64,000 nucleotides of DNA from Flavobacterium daejeonense DSM 17708 (GCF_000425425.1 NZ_AUDK01000012.1:62001-126000); one strand, 5' to 3'. Shown: positions 45,903-56,414, counted from the first letter of the stretch. Numbers and translations are program-made. The notes: generated by a model not told the origin, from the letters alone.

Positions 45903-48900
45903 ATGAAACAATTTTACTTTAGTCTATTACTATTTATAGGATGTTCTTTTTTCATTGCTGCGCAAGAAAAAGAAATGGGTGGTACTCCTGTTGAAGGTCT
46001 TACTACATTTACAATTTCCAAAGAATCTAATAACAGTTCTTCCAAAAGTTCTAATATGACAACTGCAATGTCAGAAATGCAGTCAATGTTGGCAACAACT
46101 ACTCCCACAGGGAATTCTACAGAAGTAGGCACAACCGAAGGACAATTATCGGTTTCACTTTCGGGAGGAGCTACTTATAATATCCCTATCACTGTTCCAC
46201 TTGGTATAAATGGAGTCGTCCCTCAAGTAAGTTTAGTTTATAACAGTCAAGGAGGTAATGGCATGGCTGGATATGGTTGGAATATTGCCGGAGTCTCAAA
46301 GATTACCAGAATCCCAGCGACAAAGTTTTACGATGGCACTATAGACGGAGTAGATTTTGATAATTTAGATCGTTTTGCATTAGATGGTCAAAGATTAATT
46401 GCTAAGTCAGGAACATATGGAGCGAGTGGAACAGTTTATGAAACAGAAAGTTTTTCAAACCTTAAAATCACTTCTTTTGGGGTACACCCAAGTGGTTCTA
46501 ATTATGGCCCCTCTTATTTTTTAGTGGAATATCCGGATGGTTCTAAAGCCTATTATGGAAATTCAACCGATTCCAGAAGTATTATGGAATATTCCATTAC
46601 CTATTGGGAAAACCCACAAAATGTTCGTATTAGTTACACCTACAACTATACTAACAATAATCTTATGATTGCTTCAATCAATTATGGTACTGTGGGATCA
46701 ACAACAGCAATAAATAAGGTTCAATTTAATTATAATACTTCGAATCGACCTGAGGTATCTTATACAGGTGGCCAAAAAATTACCCAAGACAAAATTCTAA
46801 ATAATATTGTAGTTACTGGTAATTCCGTAGGTTTTAGAAGTTATTGGATGACATACGATTATAATACTTTAGGTTATCAAAGATTAACAAGTATTACAGA
46901 AAAATCAGGAGATGGCACTAAAAGTTATAATCCAACGGTTTTTAGCTACAGCAACACTGCTGATAGTTTAATTTACAGTGGAAATTTAACTGCTAATGTT
47001 AATATTACCAATGTAAATAATTCAAATGCAGCTTCAGTTTCCGGAGACTTCTATGGTAGTGAAAATATGGAGTTTTTGCTTTACCCTACGATTGGAACCC
47101 AAACAAAATCTATTTATTGGTTATTTCCAGAGATAAGTCAGGGAAGCTCTTATAATTACGGTTACCAGCATAACGTTGGAGTATTTGAGGAAATTTTTTC
47201 TGTAAAATGGTTGACCTGGAACAATAAATTATTTCCTAAAGATGGATGGGCTGTTGCTAAAAAAACAGATACGAATTATAGTTTTACTGTATATTCATTT
47301 GGTTCAACATACTCTATATATGAACAGTATAGTAGAACTGTAAATTTTCCTACTGAATCAATTGGCGTCCAAGTAGATCCGGCAACTTGTTGGGTACAAA
47401 AAGCACCCAGAATTTTTCCTAAAAAAATTCTATCAGGTGATTTTAATGGAGATGGTCTTACTGATGTTATTGCTCTTGATTCAGGTGAGCTACAAAGCTT
47501 ATATAACAAAGAAGTTATTCCTCCCGATTGTAATAATATAGGAATAAACAAATTGACATCTAAAAAAGTATATTTTGTAGATCTAAAAAGAGATAATACC
47601 ACCAATTTTTTAACTTATTCAGGAGAATTATCAGCAGTTTTATCGACGAATGCTAGGTTAAGAGTTGCAGATTTTAATGGAGATGGGAAATCTGATTTTA
47701 TAGTATATGAACAAGATAAAGCAACTATTTATACTTTAGATAATAATAATCAATTGGTTTTATTATGGAATTTGACCGAAGGAAATATTTCTGTATCGCC
47801 TTCAGATACAAGACCTATGTTGTTGGGAGACTTTAATGGAGACGGCAAAACTGATATGATTTTTCCTAAAAACACCGGTATCACCGACTGGTTTACGTTT
47901 ACATCTACAGGTACTGGTTTTATTAAAACAGTAAGTACATTTAATAATTTACCATATAATGGAAGTAATTCCTCAACTACATATTCTTACATAGCGTCTG
48001 ATTATGATAAGGATGGCAAAACAGATATTATTCAAATTAAAAGTACTCGTAATTCTGCAAATACTCTAGGAAGTATTAATATTACTTGCTATAAAAACAT
48101 TAACAATACTTTTAACAAGAATAATTTTTCAATTATTTCTACGCCAGATCAAACAGACATTTATCAAAACGTGATGCCTGTTTTTTTGACACCAGAAAGC
48201 ATATTTCAAAACAAAGAAAAGCCATATAATCCAGCATTAGAAATTGCATGTTATACTAATAATGCAATTAAATATTTTCATTCAGAAAAAGATAATGTTC
48301 AAGATCAGCTAATGAGGTCAGTCACAACAGGAAATGGTGTAACAGAATCAATAACTTACAGACCGTTAAACTCAAGTATTGATTATGACAATGGTTTCTA
48401 TAGCCCAATTTACAATAGCTCGTTATCTGAAAATTATCCTAATTTTAATATAGAATCTGCTTCAAGTATGCAGGTGGTTTCGATGCTGGAAAAACAATCT
48501 GCTACCGATTACAAAAAACAATTGTATTCCTACTATGACGCAATTTCTAATACCGAAGGATTAGGTTTTTTAGGATTTAAATCTACAGCCAATACCAATT
48601 GGTTTGATGATAATAATCCTGTTATATCTACAGTTTCTAAATTTGACACTAACTTAAGAGGGGCTAATATTGAAACATATACTGTTCCAGGGGAATACAA
48701 TGCCAGTAGTTATGCTGCACCAGGTAATTTTATCAGCAAAACTACTTCTACCTATACGAGTTCTTTAAGTTCTGCTAAAGTTTTTAAATTGCAACTTTCC
48801 AATTCGCAGCAGTATAATGGTTTGGAGAATACCAGTACAGAAACCTCGGTGGTTTATGATGCTTATAATAATCCTACTCAAACCACCGTATTGGTAAAAG

Positions 48901-51900
48901 AAGGAGGGGCAACTCAACAAACTACTACAACCAATTTGACGTACGCTGCACCTACCAGTTCGCCTTATATTGTGGGTAAGCCAGTAAATAAAACCCAAAG
49001 TGTTGTTATTTCAGGAGACACTATGACCTCTGAAGAGCAATACACCTTTAATACGGGCTATTTATTAACTCAGGTAAAGAAAAAAGGGCATAATACCAAC
49101 TTTGTAACTGAGGACAATGTTTATGATACTTTTGGGAACATCACTAAAAAAACAATTTCAGGCACAAACTTCAGTCCCAGAGAAACGAATTATGAATATG
49201 ATTCTTCTGGTCGTTTTTTAACTAAAAGTATTGATGTTGAAGGCTTAGCCACTTCTTATAGCTACAACACAGCTAATGGGGTATTAAATTCTGAAACTAA
49301 TCCGTATGGATTAACCACTTCTTATTTGTATGATGCCTGGTTCAAGAAAACAAAAACAACCGATTATTTAGGTAAGAGCAATACTTATGCTTATACCCGA
49401 GTTTCTGAAAAAACAAAAATTATCACAACCGGAGACGACGGAAGTTTCAGTGAGGAATTATATGATGATTTAGGACGAAAAATAACGGCTAGTGTAAAAG
49501 ACCTCAATGGAAATACCTCCAGCGTATCCTATCTCTATGACATTTATGATCGAAATTATAAAATAAGCGAACCTTATTCCGGCGGAAGTGCCACGCAATG
49601 GAACGAAACTCAGTATGATGTTTACGGAAGACCTATACAAAATATAAGTTTTACAGGAAAAACTACCAGTATCAGTTATTCCGGTTTAACTACTACCATA
49701 AATGACGGAACGAAGACTAAAACAGTGACCAAAAATGCTTTAGGTAATACTGTTAGTATCACCGACAGTCCCGGCGGAACCATTAGCTATACTTATTTTG
49801 CCAATGGGAATCTTAAATCATCTAATTATGATGGTGTAATAACCACTATCGAGCAAAACGGTTGGGGCAGAAAAACCAAATTAACAGACCCATCAGCGGG
49901 AACCTATACTTATACCTACAATGATTTAGGGGAAGCTTTAACCGAAACCACTCCTAACGGAACTACTACTTATACATTAAATGCTGTAGGCAAACTGACC
50001 CAAAAAACAATAGTAGGTACTAATACTAATAGCGCCACGACCTATACGTATGATGGTACTAGTAAATTGTTACTGTCCAGTACTTTTACAGATGTTTTAG
50101 AAAATAATGCAACGACTACTACAGTCTATACGTATGATGCGAATAAAAGAGTAACCTCTTCAGTTGAAACTACGCCTTATGCCACTTTTACCAAACAACT
50201 GACGTATGATGGGTTTAGCAGGGTGAATACCGTAACTTCGACTGCAGCAGCAGCCGGAAAATCGAGTGCCAAAACGGTACAGCATACCTATAAGAATGGA
50301 CAACCATGGCAAATTATAGATTCTTCTAATTCTCAAATATTATGGCAAACCAATATGGTGAATGCCAGAGGACAATTGACGGGAGCATCGATGGCTAATG
50401 GTAATATTGCCGTTACAAACACCTATGATTCTTATGGTTTTATTTCTCAAACTAAGCAAGATAGAATGATTGTTTCTCCTGGGAATATTATGACCCTCAA
50501 TACGGTGTTTGACCCGCAAAAAGGAAATTTAAGCAGCAGAACCAATAGTTTGTTTAATTGGAGTGAAAGTTTTATTTATGATTCCTTAGACCGTCTTACC
50601 TCGTTTAAAAACACCGCAGGTGTAACCGAAACCCAAAGCTATGATGACCGCGGAAGAATAACCCAAAATGCGGTAGGAACTTATAATTATACCAATAGTT
50701 CTAAAGCCTACCAAAACACTTCTGTAACGGTTACACCCGCTGCTTTAGCACATTATCAGGTAAATCACGAACAAAATATTACGTATAATGCTTTTAAAAG
50801 TCCTTATCAAATTGAGGAAGTAGGAAAAGATAAAATTAGCTTTACCTACAACGACAACAATAGCCGTAGCACGATGTTTTATGGTAGTCTGGATAATAAC
50901 AAATTATTGAGACCCTTACGCAAATACTACTCTGCTGATGGAAGTATGGAGATTAAACACAATATCCAGACTGGGGCAGTAGAATTTGTAACCTACATAG
51001 GTGGCGATGGCTACACTGCTCCCATTGTGTTAAAAAGTGACGGTACGACACAAAATTATTTATATTTACAACGGGATTACCAAGGCAGCATTGTTGCCAT
51101 TAGTGATGCTACCGGGCAAGTATTGGAAAAACGTTTGTTTGATGCCTGGGGAAATGTATTAGTAAAAGATGGAGCAGGTAATAGCTTAGCAGGTTTAACA
51201 ATTTTAGATCGTGGTTATACTGGACACGAGCATTTGCAAAGCGTAGGACTCATACACATGAACGGGCGTTTATTTGACCCTAAATTACATAGATTCTTAC
51301 AACCAGATAATTATGTTCAAGATCCTAGTAATACGCAGAACTATAACCGTTATGGGTATGTACTGAATAATCCTTTGAAGTATATTGATCCTAGTGGAGA
51401 ACTATCCTTTAAATCTATTGGAAAATGGTTTAAGCGAAATGCGAATGATATAGTTGCAGGACTTCAGATAATTGGAGGAACAGCTTTAACAATATTTTCT
51501 GGAGGAACATTAGCAGTGGTAGGAGCTGGAATGATTGGTGCTGGCGTTACGCACTTTGCAGCTGCGTATAATGAATATAAGCAAACAGGAGATTGGTCAT
51601 CGGCATCAAAAAATTCAGGAGTATTTTTTAATGTGTCCTTTAGTACTGATTGGGGTTATAATAGCGATAAAAAAAATGGTGTTAATCAAAATGAGCCAGT
51701 TGTAAAACCTAAAACGGAAGTAAAAGGAGATAATTCCTCAACAAATAATGTGAATTGGCAAGGTGTTGCAGATTCAAGTATCGGAATAGTTGGAGGAACT
51801 GCAGAAATTATATTAGGTGTTGCAGGAGAAGCTTTTACAGGGGGACTTAGCACAGCGCTTATTATTGATGGAGGCTATAGAATTGGAGCTAATAGCTTGA

Positions 51901-52199
51901 GACTTATCTCATATGTTAGTGGTAACAATGATATTGGAAATTCATTGCCTAGTAATATTGGAGGCACTATTGGAAAAATTACTGATGGAATGAATGGGGG
52001 TAGTTTTATTCAAGTTGGTAAATGGCAAAACCGATTGGGTATAGCAAACGATATTAGTTCTTTTATTTTATCAGGTGGCAATGGTAGTGCAATGTATGGA
52101 CTTATGTCAACGCAAGGGGCTGTAAAGGGATCACATCTGTATTCAATTTTTAGCAATTACTATTCCGTATGGAATTATGCAAATCAAAAAAAGAAATAA
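45903..52199 (+). CDS. Full-length SpvB/VCBS/RHS polymorphic toxin (cassette C0)
   Basis: A 2098-aa exported protein; the ATG at 45903 opens signal peptide MKQFYFSLLLFIGCSFFIAA. Order: SpvB-like domain (about 75-330, NIPITVPLGINGVVPQ, GMAGYGWNIAG), four FG-GAP/VCBS-like DxNxDGxxD motifs (about 513, 589, 641, 699), YD/RHS repeats (about 1000-1690), RHS core (about 1700-1833) ending [11 protein letters not shown] at nt 51387-51401, then a variable tip of 265 aa. The tip starts with a hydrophobic linker (type A, ending GVNQNEPVVKPKT), then a Gly-rich hydrophobic toxin region of unknown family. In related RHS toxins the core forms a cocoon and is cleaved at the DPxG junction. A TM immunity candidate follows. 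Confidence 0.9.
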   Translation: MKQFYFSLLLFIGCSFFIAAQEKEMGGTPVEGLTTFTISKESNNSSSKSSNMTTAMSEMQSMLATTTPTGNSTEVGTTEGQLSVSLSGGATYNIPITVPLGINGVVPQVSLVYNSQGGNGMAGYGWNIAGVSKITRIPATKFYDGTIDGVDFDNLDRFALDGQRLIAKSGTYGASGTVYETESFSNLKITSFGVHPSGSNYGPSYFLVEYPDGSKAYYGNSTDSRSIMEYSITYWENPQNVRISYTYNYTNNNLMIASINYGTVGSTTAINKVQFNYNTSNRPEVSYTGGQKITQDKILNNIVVTGNSVGFRSYWMTYDYNTLGYQRLTSITEKSGDGTKSYNPTVFSYSNTADSLIYSGNLTANVNITNVNNSNAASVSGDFYGSENMEFLLYPTIGTQTKSIYWLFPEISQGSSYNYGYQHNVGVFEEIFSVKWLTWNNKLFPKDGWAVAKKTDTNYSFTVYSFGSTYSIYEQYSRTVNFPTESIGVQVDPATCWVQKAPRIFPKKILSGDFNGDGLTDVIALDSGELQSLYNKEVIPPDCNNIGINKLTSKKVYFVDLKRDNTTNFLTYSGELSAVLSTNARLRVADFNGDGKSDFIVYEQDKATIYTLDNNNQLVLLWNLTEGNISVSPSDTRPMLLGDFNGDGKTDMIFPKNTGITDWFTFTSTGTGFIKTVSTFNNLPYNGSNSSTTYSYIASDYDKDGKTDIIQIKSTRNSANTLGSINITCYKNINNTFNKNNFSIISTPDQTDIYQNVMPVFLTPESIFQNKEKPYNPALEIACYTNNAIKYFHSEKDNVQDQLMRSVTTGNGVTESITYRPLNSSIDYDNGFYSPIYNSSLSENYPNFNIESASSMQVVSMLEKQSATDYKKQLYSYYDAISNTEGLGFLGFKSTANTNWFDDNNPVISTVSKFDTNLRGANIETYTVPGEYNASSYAAPGNFISKTTSTYTSSLSSAKVFKLQLSNSQQYNGLENTSTETSVVYDAYNNPTQTTVLVKEGGATQQTTTTNLTYAAPTSSPYIVGKPVNKTQSVVISGDTMTSEEQYTFNTGYLLTQVKKKGHNTNFVTEDNVYDTFGNITKKTISGTNFSPRETNYEYDSSGRFLTKSIDVEGLATSYSYNTANGVLNSETNPYGLTTSYLYDAWFKKTKTTDYLGKSNTYAYTRVSEKTKIITTGDDGSFSEELYDDLGRKITASVKDLNGNTSSVSYLYDIYDRNYKISEPYSGGSATQWNETQYDVYGRPIQNISFTGKTTSISYSGLTTTINDGTKTKTVTKNALGNTVSITDSPGGTISYTYFANGNLKSSNYDGVITTIEQNGWGRKTKLTDPSAGTYTYTYNDLGEALTETTPNGTTTYTLNAVGKLTQKTIVGTNTNSATTYTYDGTSKLLLSSTFTDVLENNATTTTVYTYDANKRVTSSVETTPYATFTKQLTYDGFSRVNTVTSTAAAAGKSSAKTVQHTYKNGQPWQIIDSSNSQILWQTNMVNARGQLTGASMANGNIAVTNTYDSYGFISQTKQDRMIVSPGNIMTLNTVFDPQKGNLSSRTNSLFNWSESFIYDSLDRLTSFKNTAGVTETQSYDDRGRITQNAVGTYNYTNSSKAYQNTSVTVTPAALAHYQVNHEQNITYNAFKSPYQIEEVGKDKISFTYNDNNSRSTMFYGSLDNNKLLRPLRKYYSADGSMEIKHNIQTGAVEFVTYIGGDGYTAPIVLKSDGTTQNYLYLQRDYQGSIVAISDATGQVLEKRLFDAWGNVLVKDGAGNSLAGLTILDRGYTGHEHLQSVGLIHMNGRLFDPKLHRFLQPDNYVQDPSNTQNYNRYGYVLNNPLKYIDPSGELSFKSIGKWFKRNANDIVAGLQIIGGTALTIFSGGTLAVVGAGMIGAGVTHFAAAYNEYKQTGDWSSASKNSGVFFNVSFSTDWGYNSDKKNGVNQNEPVVKPKTEVKGDNSSTNNVNWQGVADSSIGIVGGTAEIILGVAGEAFTGGLSTALIIDGGYRIGANSLRLISYVSGNNDIGNSLPSNIGGTIGKITDGMNGGSFIQVGKWQNRLGIANDISSFILSGGNGSAMYGLMSTQGAVKGSHLYSIFSNYYSVWNYANQKKK
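51387..51401 (+). other. DPSGE core/tip junction of C0
   Basis: Encodes D1829-P-S-G-E1833. Upstream sequence is shared almost base for base with the orphan cassettes; downstream sequence differs. Equivalent junctions: 53515 (C1), 55529 (C2), 57576 (C3), 59094 (C4); lost in C5; changed to DWTGE in C6. Confidence 0.85.
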
Positions 52200-52201
52200 T
52201 T

Positions 52202-52693
52202 ATGACTTATATTTCTTCTATAGAACAAGTATTGTGGGTGAAAAAATTTGTAAAATTAATATTTTATGAAGTGCTTTTTGGAATAATCATATTTCTTTTC
52301 TTTTCTTTTATGATGTACTTAAAAGCAAATAGCCCTTTATTTTTATTTATTGGTGTCTTTGGACTGGCTGTTTTTTTATTTATATACGCTTATGGAAGTG
52401 TAGTAAATAAATGTAAAATTATTAATCATACAATTTCAAAAATTAAATTTGAAAATAAAAATATCTGTATTGAAACATTTGCATATAAGACGTTATTTAA
52501 AAAAAGAGATTCAATATTAATAGATTTGGATGTATCAGCTATTAAATTTCGTAATGATAAATATCCAATATTAGATAAAAATATTACAAAATATGAAGTG
52601 TTATTTTTTTTAATTAACGATAAAGAGTTTTATTTAGTATTGGACTTTTTTGATAAAGATTTAGCGAATAAATTAAAATCTTTTAATGATTAA
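52202..52693 (+). CDS. Candidate immunity protein for C0 (two-TM membrane protein)
   Basis: A 163-aa protein beginning two bases after the RHS stop; an earlier in-frame start inside the RHS gene is less likely. Two hydrophobic segments (VLFGIIIFLFFSFMMYL and PLFLFIGVFGLAVFLFIYAYG) are followed by a soluble C-terminal part. I do not recognise a family. Position directly after the toxin tip is the usual place for a polymorphic-toxin immunity gene. A membrane immunity protein suggests that the hydrophobic C0 tip acts on or in the membrane, which is inference. Confidence 0.65.
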   Translation: MTYISSIEQVLWVKKFVKLIFYEVLFGIIIFLFFSFMMYLKANSPLFLFIGVFGLAVFLFIYAYGSVVNKCKIINHTISKIKFENKNICIETFAYKTLFKKRDSILIDLDVSAIKFRNDKYPILDKNITKYEVLFFLINDKEFYLVLDFFDKDLANKLKSFND

Positions 52694-52791
52694 ATGTTTT
52701 ATTCTTTATCAACTATTTAAAGTATTCTTATCATTCTATTATACATAAACGATAGGCGTTGACTTGTTCTGTAAAGAGGAGTATAAGCAGT

Positions 52792-52827
52792 AAAAAAGTT
52801 GTAGTCATAAAATGCTACAACTTTTTT
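52792..52827 (+). terminator. Terminator-like hairpin after the C0 immunity gene
   Basis: AAAAAAGTTGTAG and CTACAACTTTTTT form a perfect 13-bp stem with a 10-base loop. Identical stems with slightly different loops occur in the leaders of C1, C3 and C5. Confidence 0.7.
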
Positions 52828-52876
52828 GTTTTGTTCCTATCTAATTGAAGAAGTAGGAAAAGATAAAATAAGTTTT

Positions 52877-52992
52877 ACCCGATGGCGCAGATTTGTAGTT
52901 ATCGTTAGCGCAGGCATTTGCCTGTGCCTGCAAAGTAAAAAAAGTTGTAGTCGTAAAAGGCTACAACTTTTTTGTTCTAAACAAAAAGTGAC
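52877..52992 (+). repeat. Leader repeat of cassette C1
   Basis: Begins ACCCGATGGCGCAG, continues through atcgttagcgcag, contains a hairpin at 52938-52973 (same 13-bp stem, loop TCGTAAAAGG) and ends gttctaaacaaaaagtgac directly before core sequence. An in-frame TAA (52978-52980) lies just upstream of the core. Other copies: 56921-57054 and 60540-60674. Confidence 0.8.
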
Positions 52993-53001
52993 CGTAGCAC
53001 G

Positions 53002-54345
53002 ATGTTTTATGGTAGTTTAGACAAAAAAAAACTTTTAAGACCCTTACGTAAATACTACTCTGCCGATGGCAGTATGGAGATTAAACACAATATCCAGACA
53101 GGAGCAGTCGAGTTTGTAACTTACATAGGCGGTGATGGCTACAGTGCCCCTATAGTGTTAAAAAGCGATGGAACCGCTCAAAATTATTTATATTTACAAC
53201 GGGATTATCAAGGCAGTATTGTTGCTGTTAGTGATGCTACAGGAGTAGTTGTAGAAAAACGTTTGTTTGATGCCTGGGGGAATGTGTTAGTACAGGATGG
53301 AGTAGGCAATACCTTAGCAGGTTTAACCATTTTAGATCGTGGTTACACTGGACACGAGCATTTACAAAGCGTAGGACTCATACACATGAATGGGCGTTTG
53401 TATGATGCAAAACTCCATCGTTTTTTACAACCTGATAATTATGTGCAAGATCCGACTAATACGCAAAACTATAACCGCTATGGGTATGTACTGAATAATC
53501 CTTTGAAGTATATTGATCCTAGTGGGGAGCTGTCTTGGAAATCTGTTGGGAGGTGGCTTAAAAGGGCTGCTAGTGATATAGTTGCAGGAGCAGCAATAAT
53601 TGGTGGAGTCGCTATTGTAATTGCTTCCGGAGGCACATTAACTCCCCTAGCAGCTGGATTAATAGGTGCGGGAGTCGCTCATTTTGGAGCAACTTATGCT
53701 GAATATAGCCGCACTGGCGATTGGGTTTCTGCCTCAAATAATGCAGGATTTAATTTTAGTTATACACATAATACTGATTGGGGTTATGATAGCAAACCAA
53801 ATAAGAATGGTATTAATGAAAATGAGCCTGTTGTAAAGCCTAAGACGGTAGAAGAAGTTAAAGGTGATAAAGGTACTAACTGGGCAACAGCCACATTAGC
53901 GTTTATAGGAACAGATATTGCAATACCAGAACCTACAGACGCTGCTTGGCCTAAATGGGCGGGATATGCAATAGCTGGGGGTGCTGCTGCCACTTACCTC
54001 TATTCAGGAGATTATGTAACTAAAATGCAAAGAGAAATTGACCGTATTAGTGAACGAGCTACTGGGCCACAAGGGTTTCAATATGCCTTAACAGCTAATA
54101 CCAGTGGGTATTATCCTAATGTAAGAGGTGGAACAACGTATTTAAATGCAGGTGAAGTATGGAAATATGGGGAAACCACTAGTTCTGATCGTTATTCTCA
54201 AACATATTTAAACTCAATGGGATTAAAGATAGAACCTCAATTTGTAGGTAATCAAATGCAAATTAAAATACAGGAAAAAATAATGATTTATGGTTATTTT
54301 TTTGGCAATGGAGCATTGCCTCCTGGGAATAAGATATTTAGATAA
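53002..54345 (+). CDS. Orphan RHS core plus toxin tip, cassette C1 (GIY-YIG-like tip suspected)
   Basis: 447 aa. Residues 1-176 repeat the RHS core up to [11 protein letters not shown]. Then come type-A linker (hydrophobic, about 177-255, ending NENEPVVKPKT) and a toxin region ending in GEVWKYGETT, RYSQTYLNSMGL, QEK and YFFGNGALPPGN. The V-x-K-Y-G-x-T...R-Y pattern with a later Glu recalls GIY-YIG nucleases; this is tentative. No signal peptide or SpvB/YD part exists and the first ATG lies inside the core, so it is probably silent until recombined into the full gene. The tip and its immunity gene have relatives in C4. Confidence 0.75.
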   Translation: MFYGSLDKKKLLRPLRKYYSADGSMEIKHNIQTGAVEFVTYIGGDGYSAPIVLKSDGTAQNYLYLQRDYQGSIVAVSDATGVVVEKRLFDAWGNVLVQDGVGNTLAGLTILDRGYTGHEHLQSVGLIHMNGRLYDAKLHRFLQPDNYVQDPTNTQNYNRYGYVLNNPLKYIDPSGELSWKSVGRWLKRAASDIVAGAAIIGGVAIVIASGGTLTPLAAGLIGAGVAHFGATYAEYSRTGDWVSASNNAGFNFSYTHNTDWGYDSKPNKNGINENEPVVKPKTVEEVKGDKGTNWATATLAFIGTDIAIPEPTDAAWPKWAGYAIAGGAAATYLYSGDYVTKMQREIDRISERATGPQGFQYALTANTSGYYPNVRGGTTYLNAGEVWKYGETTSSDRYSQTYLNSMGLKIEPQFVGNQMQIKIQEKIMIYGYFFGNGALPPGNKIFR

Positions 54346-54358
54346 AATTAAAGAAAAT

Positions 54359-54805
54359 ATGGATTTTGGACTAGCAATAACTTCTACTATTGAAGTAAAA
54401 AATAAATCAGTAGTTATTAACTCGTTATCTGATGATTTAAAAGCTTTTTTCCTTAATAAGGATTATGGTACTGATATTAAATCCTATACTATAGGTGTAG
54501 TTTGTGTATCTCCACAATTTGAGCAGTTTTTTAAAGATAAAAAACCAAGTTACACGAAAGGGAAAAAAACTATTAATCCTGATGGTATTCCTTTTACATT
54601 TGAAGATAGTTTTGAATATAGCATCAAACTTGATTTTGCGACTTTCAAAAATGGTAAAGATGAAGAGTGCAGAAAATTATTAGCTGGAGAAATACTTAAA
54701 TCTTTAACAATATTGGATACGATGAAGTCTAAAATAAAAGATTTTAATTCAGAAAAATTTAAAGAAGATTTGGAAAGTTATTTTAGAGAAAAAGAATTGA
54801 TATAA
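54359..54805 (+). CDS. Candidate immunity protein for C1
   Basis: A 148-aa soluble, acidic protein, no signal or TM. The ATG at 54359, 13 bases after the toxin stop, is preferred to an upstream ATG inside the toxin gene. It is clearly homologous to the protein at 59974-60426 (shared IGVVCVSPQFEQFFK / IGVICVSPIFEHFFK, IKLDF, and a nearly identical C-terminus with DLESYFREK). Because both follow the same toxin family they form one immunity family, likely cytosolic. Pfam name not recognised. Confidence 0.8.
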   Translation: MDFGLAITSTIEVKNKSVVINSLSDDLKAFFLNKDYGTDIKSYTIGVVCVSPQFEQFFKDKKPSYTKGKKTINPDGIPFTFEDSFEYSIKLDFATFKNGKDEECRKLLAGEILKSLTILDTMKSKIKDFNSEKFKEDLESYFREKELI

Positions 54806-54812
54806 AAAGACA

Positions 54813-54840
54813 AAGCAACTCGTGAGTGAGTTGCTTTTGT
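54813..54840 (+). terminator. Terminator hairpin after C1 immunity gene
   Basis: AAGCAACTC (54813-54821) pairs with GAGTTGCTT (54828-54836), six-base loop, then T-rich sequence. Ends the C1 unit before the C2 core begins. Confidence 0.75.
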
Positions 54841-55015
54841 ATTTTAACAAAACCAAAACACCTCGGTAACGGTTACTCCTGCTGCTTTAACGCATTATCA
54901 AACCAACCATACGCAAAATATTACGTACAATGCTTTTAAAAGTCCTTATCTAATTGAAGAAGTAGGGAAAGATAAAATAAGTTTTACCTACAACGACAGC
55001 AATAGCCGTAGTACC

Positions 55016-56341
55016 ATGTTTTATGGTGGTTTGCAAACGGATAAACTGCAACGTCAATACCGTAAATACTACAGTGCTGATGGCAGTATGGAGATTAAAC
55101 ACAATATCCAGACAGGAGCGGTAGAGTTTGTAACTTATATAGGCGGTGATGGCTACAGTGCCCCTATAGTGTTAAAAAGCGATGGAACCGCTCAAAATTA
55201 TTTATATTTACAACGGGATTATCAAGGCAGTATTGTTGCTGTTAGTGATGCTACAGGAGTAGTTGTAGAAAAACGTTTGTTTGATGCCTGGGGGAATGTG
55301 TTAGTACAGGATGGAGTAGGCAATACCTTAGCAGGTTTAACCATTTTAGATCGTGGTTACACTGGACACGAGCATTTACAAAGCGTAGGACTCATACACA
55401 TGAATGGGCGTTTGTATGATGCAAAACTCCATCGTTTTTTACAACCTGATAATTATGTGCAGGATCCGGGTAATACGCAAAACTATAACCGTTATGGATA
55501 TGTATTAAACAACCCATTGAAGTATATTGATCCTAGCGGAGAATTATCTTGGAAATCTATTGGAAGATGGTTTAAAAGAAATGCCAACGATATAATTGCG
55601 GGAGTTCAAATAGTTGGAGGAGTAATATTAACTGTTACTGGCTTACCTGAATTTGGTGTTCCATTAATTGGGGCGGGAGTCGCACATTTTGGTGCTGCTT
55701 ATGCAGAGTATACTAAAACAGGAGATTGGTCATCAGCATCAAAAAATGCAGGGGTATTTTTTAATGTGTCTTTTAGTACTGATTGGGGCTATAATAGTGA
55801 TAAGAAAAACGGCGTTAATCAAAATGAGCCTGTTGTAACTCCTAAGAGTGATATTGATGATAAAGAAAAAGATAACGGGAATTCAGGTAATGATTATGTT
55901 ATAGGACCAGGAAATAGTTATTTAGGTGATGTTGTCCATAATTATGGAGGAGTTAAAGGATTAACAGTTAGTAATTTTTATGGTTATCATACAGGTGATA
56001 GAGGCGGCGTTGTAATTGAATTGAGTTATACAGGAGTCAAGGCTAAGGGAGGTAATTGGGCACAAAAAATATATACTGACTCACCTTTGAATAACAAAAC
56101 ATCTCCTTATTGGGATGGAGATACGGGTTCTATGTATTATTATACAAATAGTGAATTAAAAAGAATGACCAATGGCAATACGATATCATTCTATGACAAT
56201 CCACATAGATATTCAGATGCTAACTGGCGTGGGGTTCTAACATTATATAATGGTAATAAGCGTGTTTTTTCTCTTTCCTATGGATTTACAATAAAGAAAG
56301 GTGCTACAACAGTTTATCCTATAAAAATTATTTATCCATAA
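55016..56341 (+). CDS. Orphan RHS core plus toxin tip, cassette C2
   Basis: 441 aa from the first ATG, but core-homologous sequence is already in frame from 54848, just after a stop, with no start codon; this is the longest orphan core. The core is nearly base-identical to C1 over about 380 bases. After DPSGE (nt 55529) comes type-A linker (ending VNQNEPVVTPK), then a tip with NWAQKIYTDSPLNN, PYWDGDTG, SFYDNPHRYSDANWRG and FSLSYGFTIKKG. I have an impression of a recurrent unnamed RHS C-terminal domain but cannot name its activity. Its partner immunity gene encodes a lipoprotein, pointing to a target outside the cytoplasm. Confidence 0.75.
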   Translation: MFYGGLQTDKLQRQYRKYYSADGSMEIKHNIQTGAVEFVTYIGGDGYSAPIVLKSDGTAQNYLYLQRDYQGSIVAVSDATGVVVEKRLFDAWGNVLVQDGVGNTLAGLTILDRGYTGHEHLQSVGLIHMNGRLYDAKLHRFLQPDNYVQDPGNTQNYNRYGYVLNNPLKYIDPSGELSWKSIGRWFKRNANDIIAGVQIVGGVILTVTGLPEFGVPLIGAGVAHFGAAYAEYTKTGDWSSASKNAGVFFNVSFSTDWGYNSDKKNGVNQNEPVVTPKSDIDDKEKDNGNSGNDYVIGPGNSYLGDVVHNYGGVKGLTVSNFYGYHTGDRGGVVIELSYTGVKAKGGNWAQKIYTDSPLNNKTSPYWDGDTGSMYYYTNSELKRMTNGNTISFYDNPHRYSDANWRGVLTLYNGNKRVFSLSYGFTIKKGATTVYPIKIIYP

Positions 56342-56414
56342 TTTCAGCCAGTTAAATTCATTGAAGCTCTGCCTTGGAGTAATTTATTAACTTTTAAAAC
56401 AATAAAAATCAAAG

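Larger units (their letters stand above)
52694..53001. other. Gap holding two hairpins, a core scrap and the C1 leader
   Basis: No gene. It contains a terminator-like hairpin (52792-52827), a ~43-base scrap of RHS core coding IEEVGKDKISFT (about 52836-52878) and then the leader repeat (52877-52992). The scrap shows that C1 once had a longer core that was interrupted by the leader. A 64-codon frame at 52826-53020 runs through these repeats and is not a gene. Confidence 0.7.

Noticed and set aside
52826..53020. Plus-strand frame of 64 codons between C0 immunity and C1
   Set aside because: It reads through a core scrap, the leader and its hairpin; only IEEVGKDKISFT is meaningful and it is a remnant.
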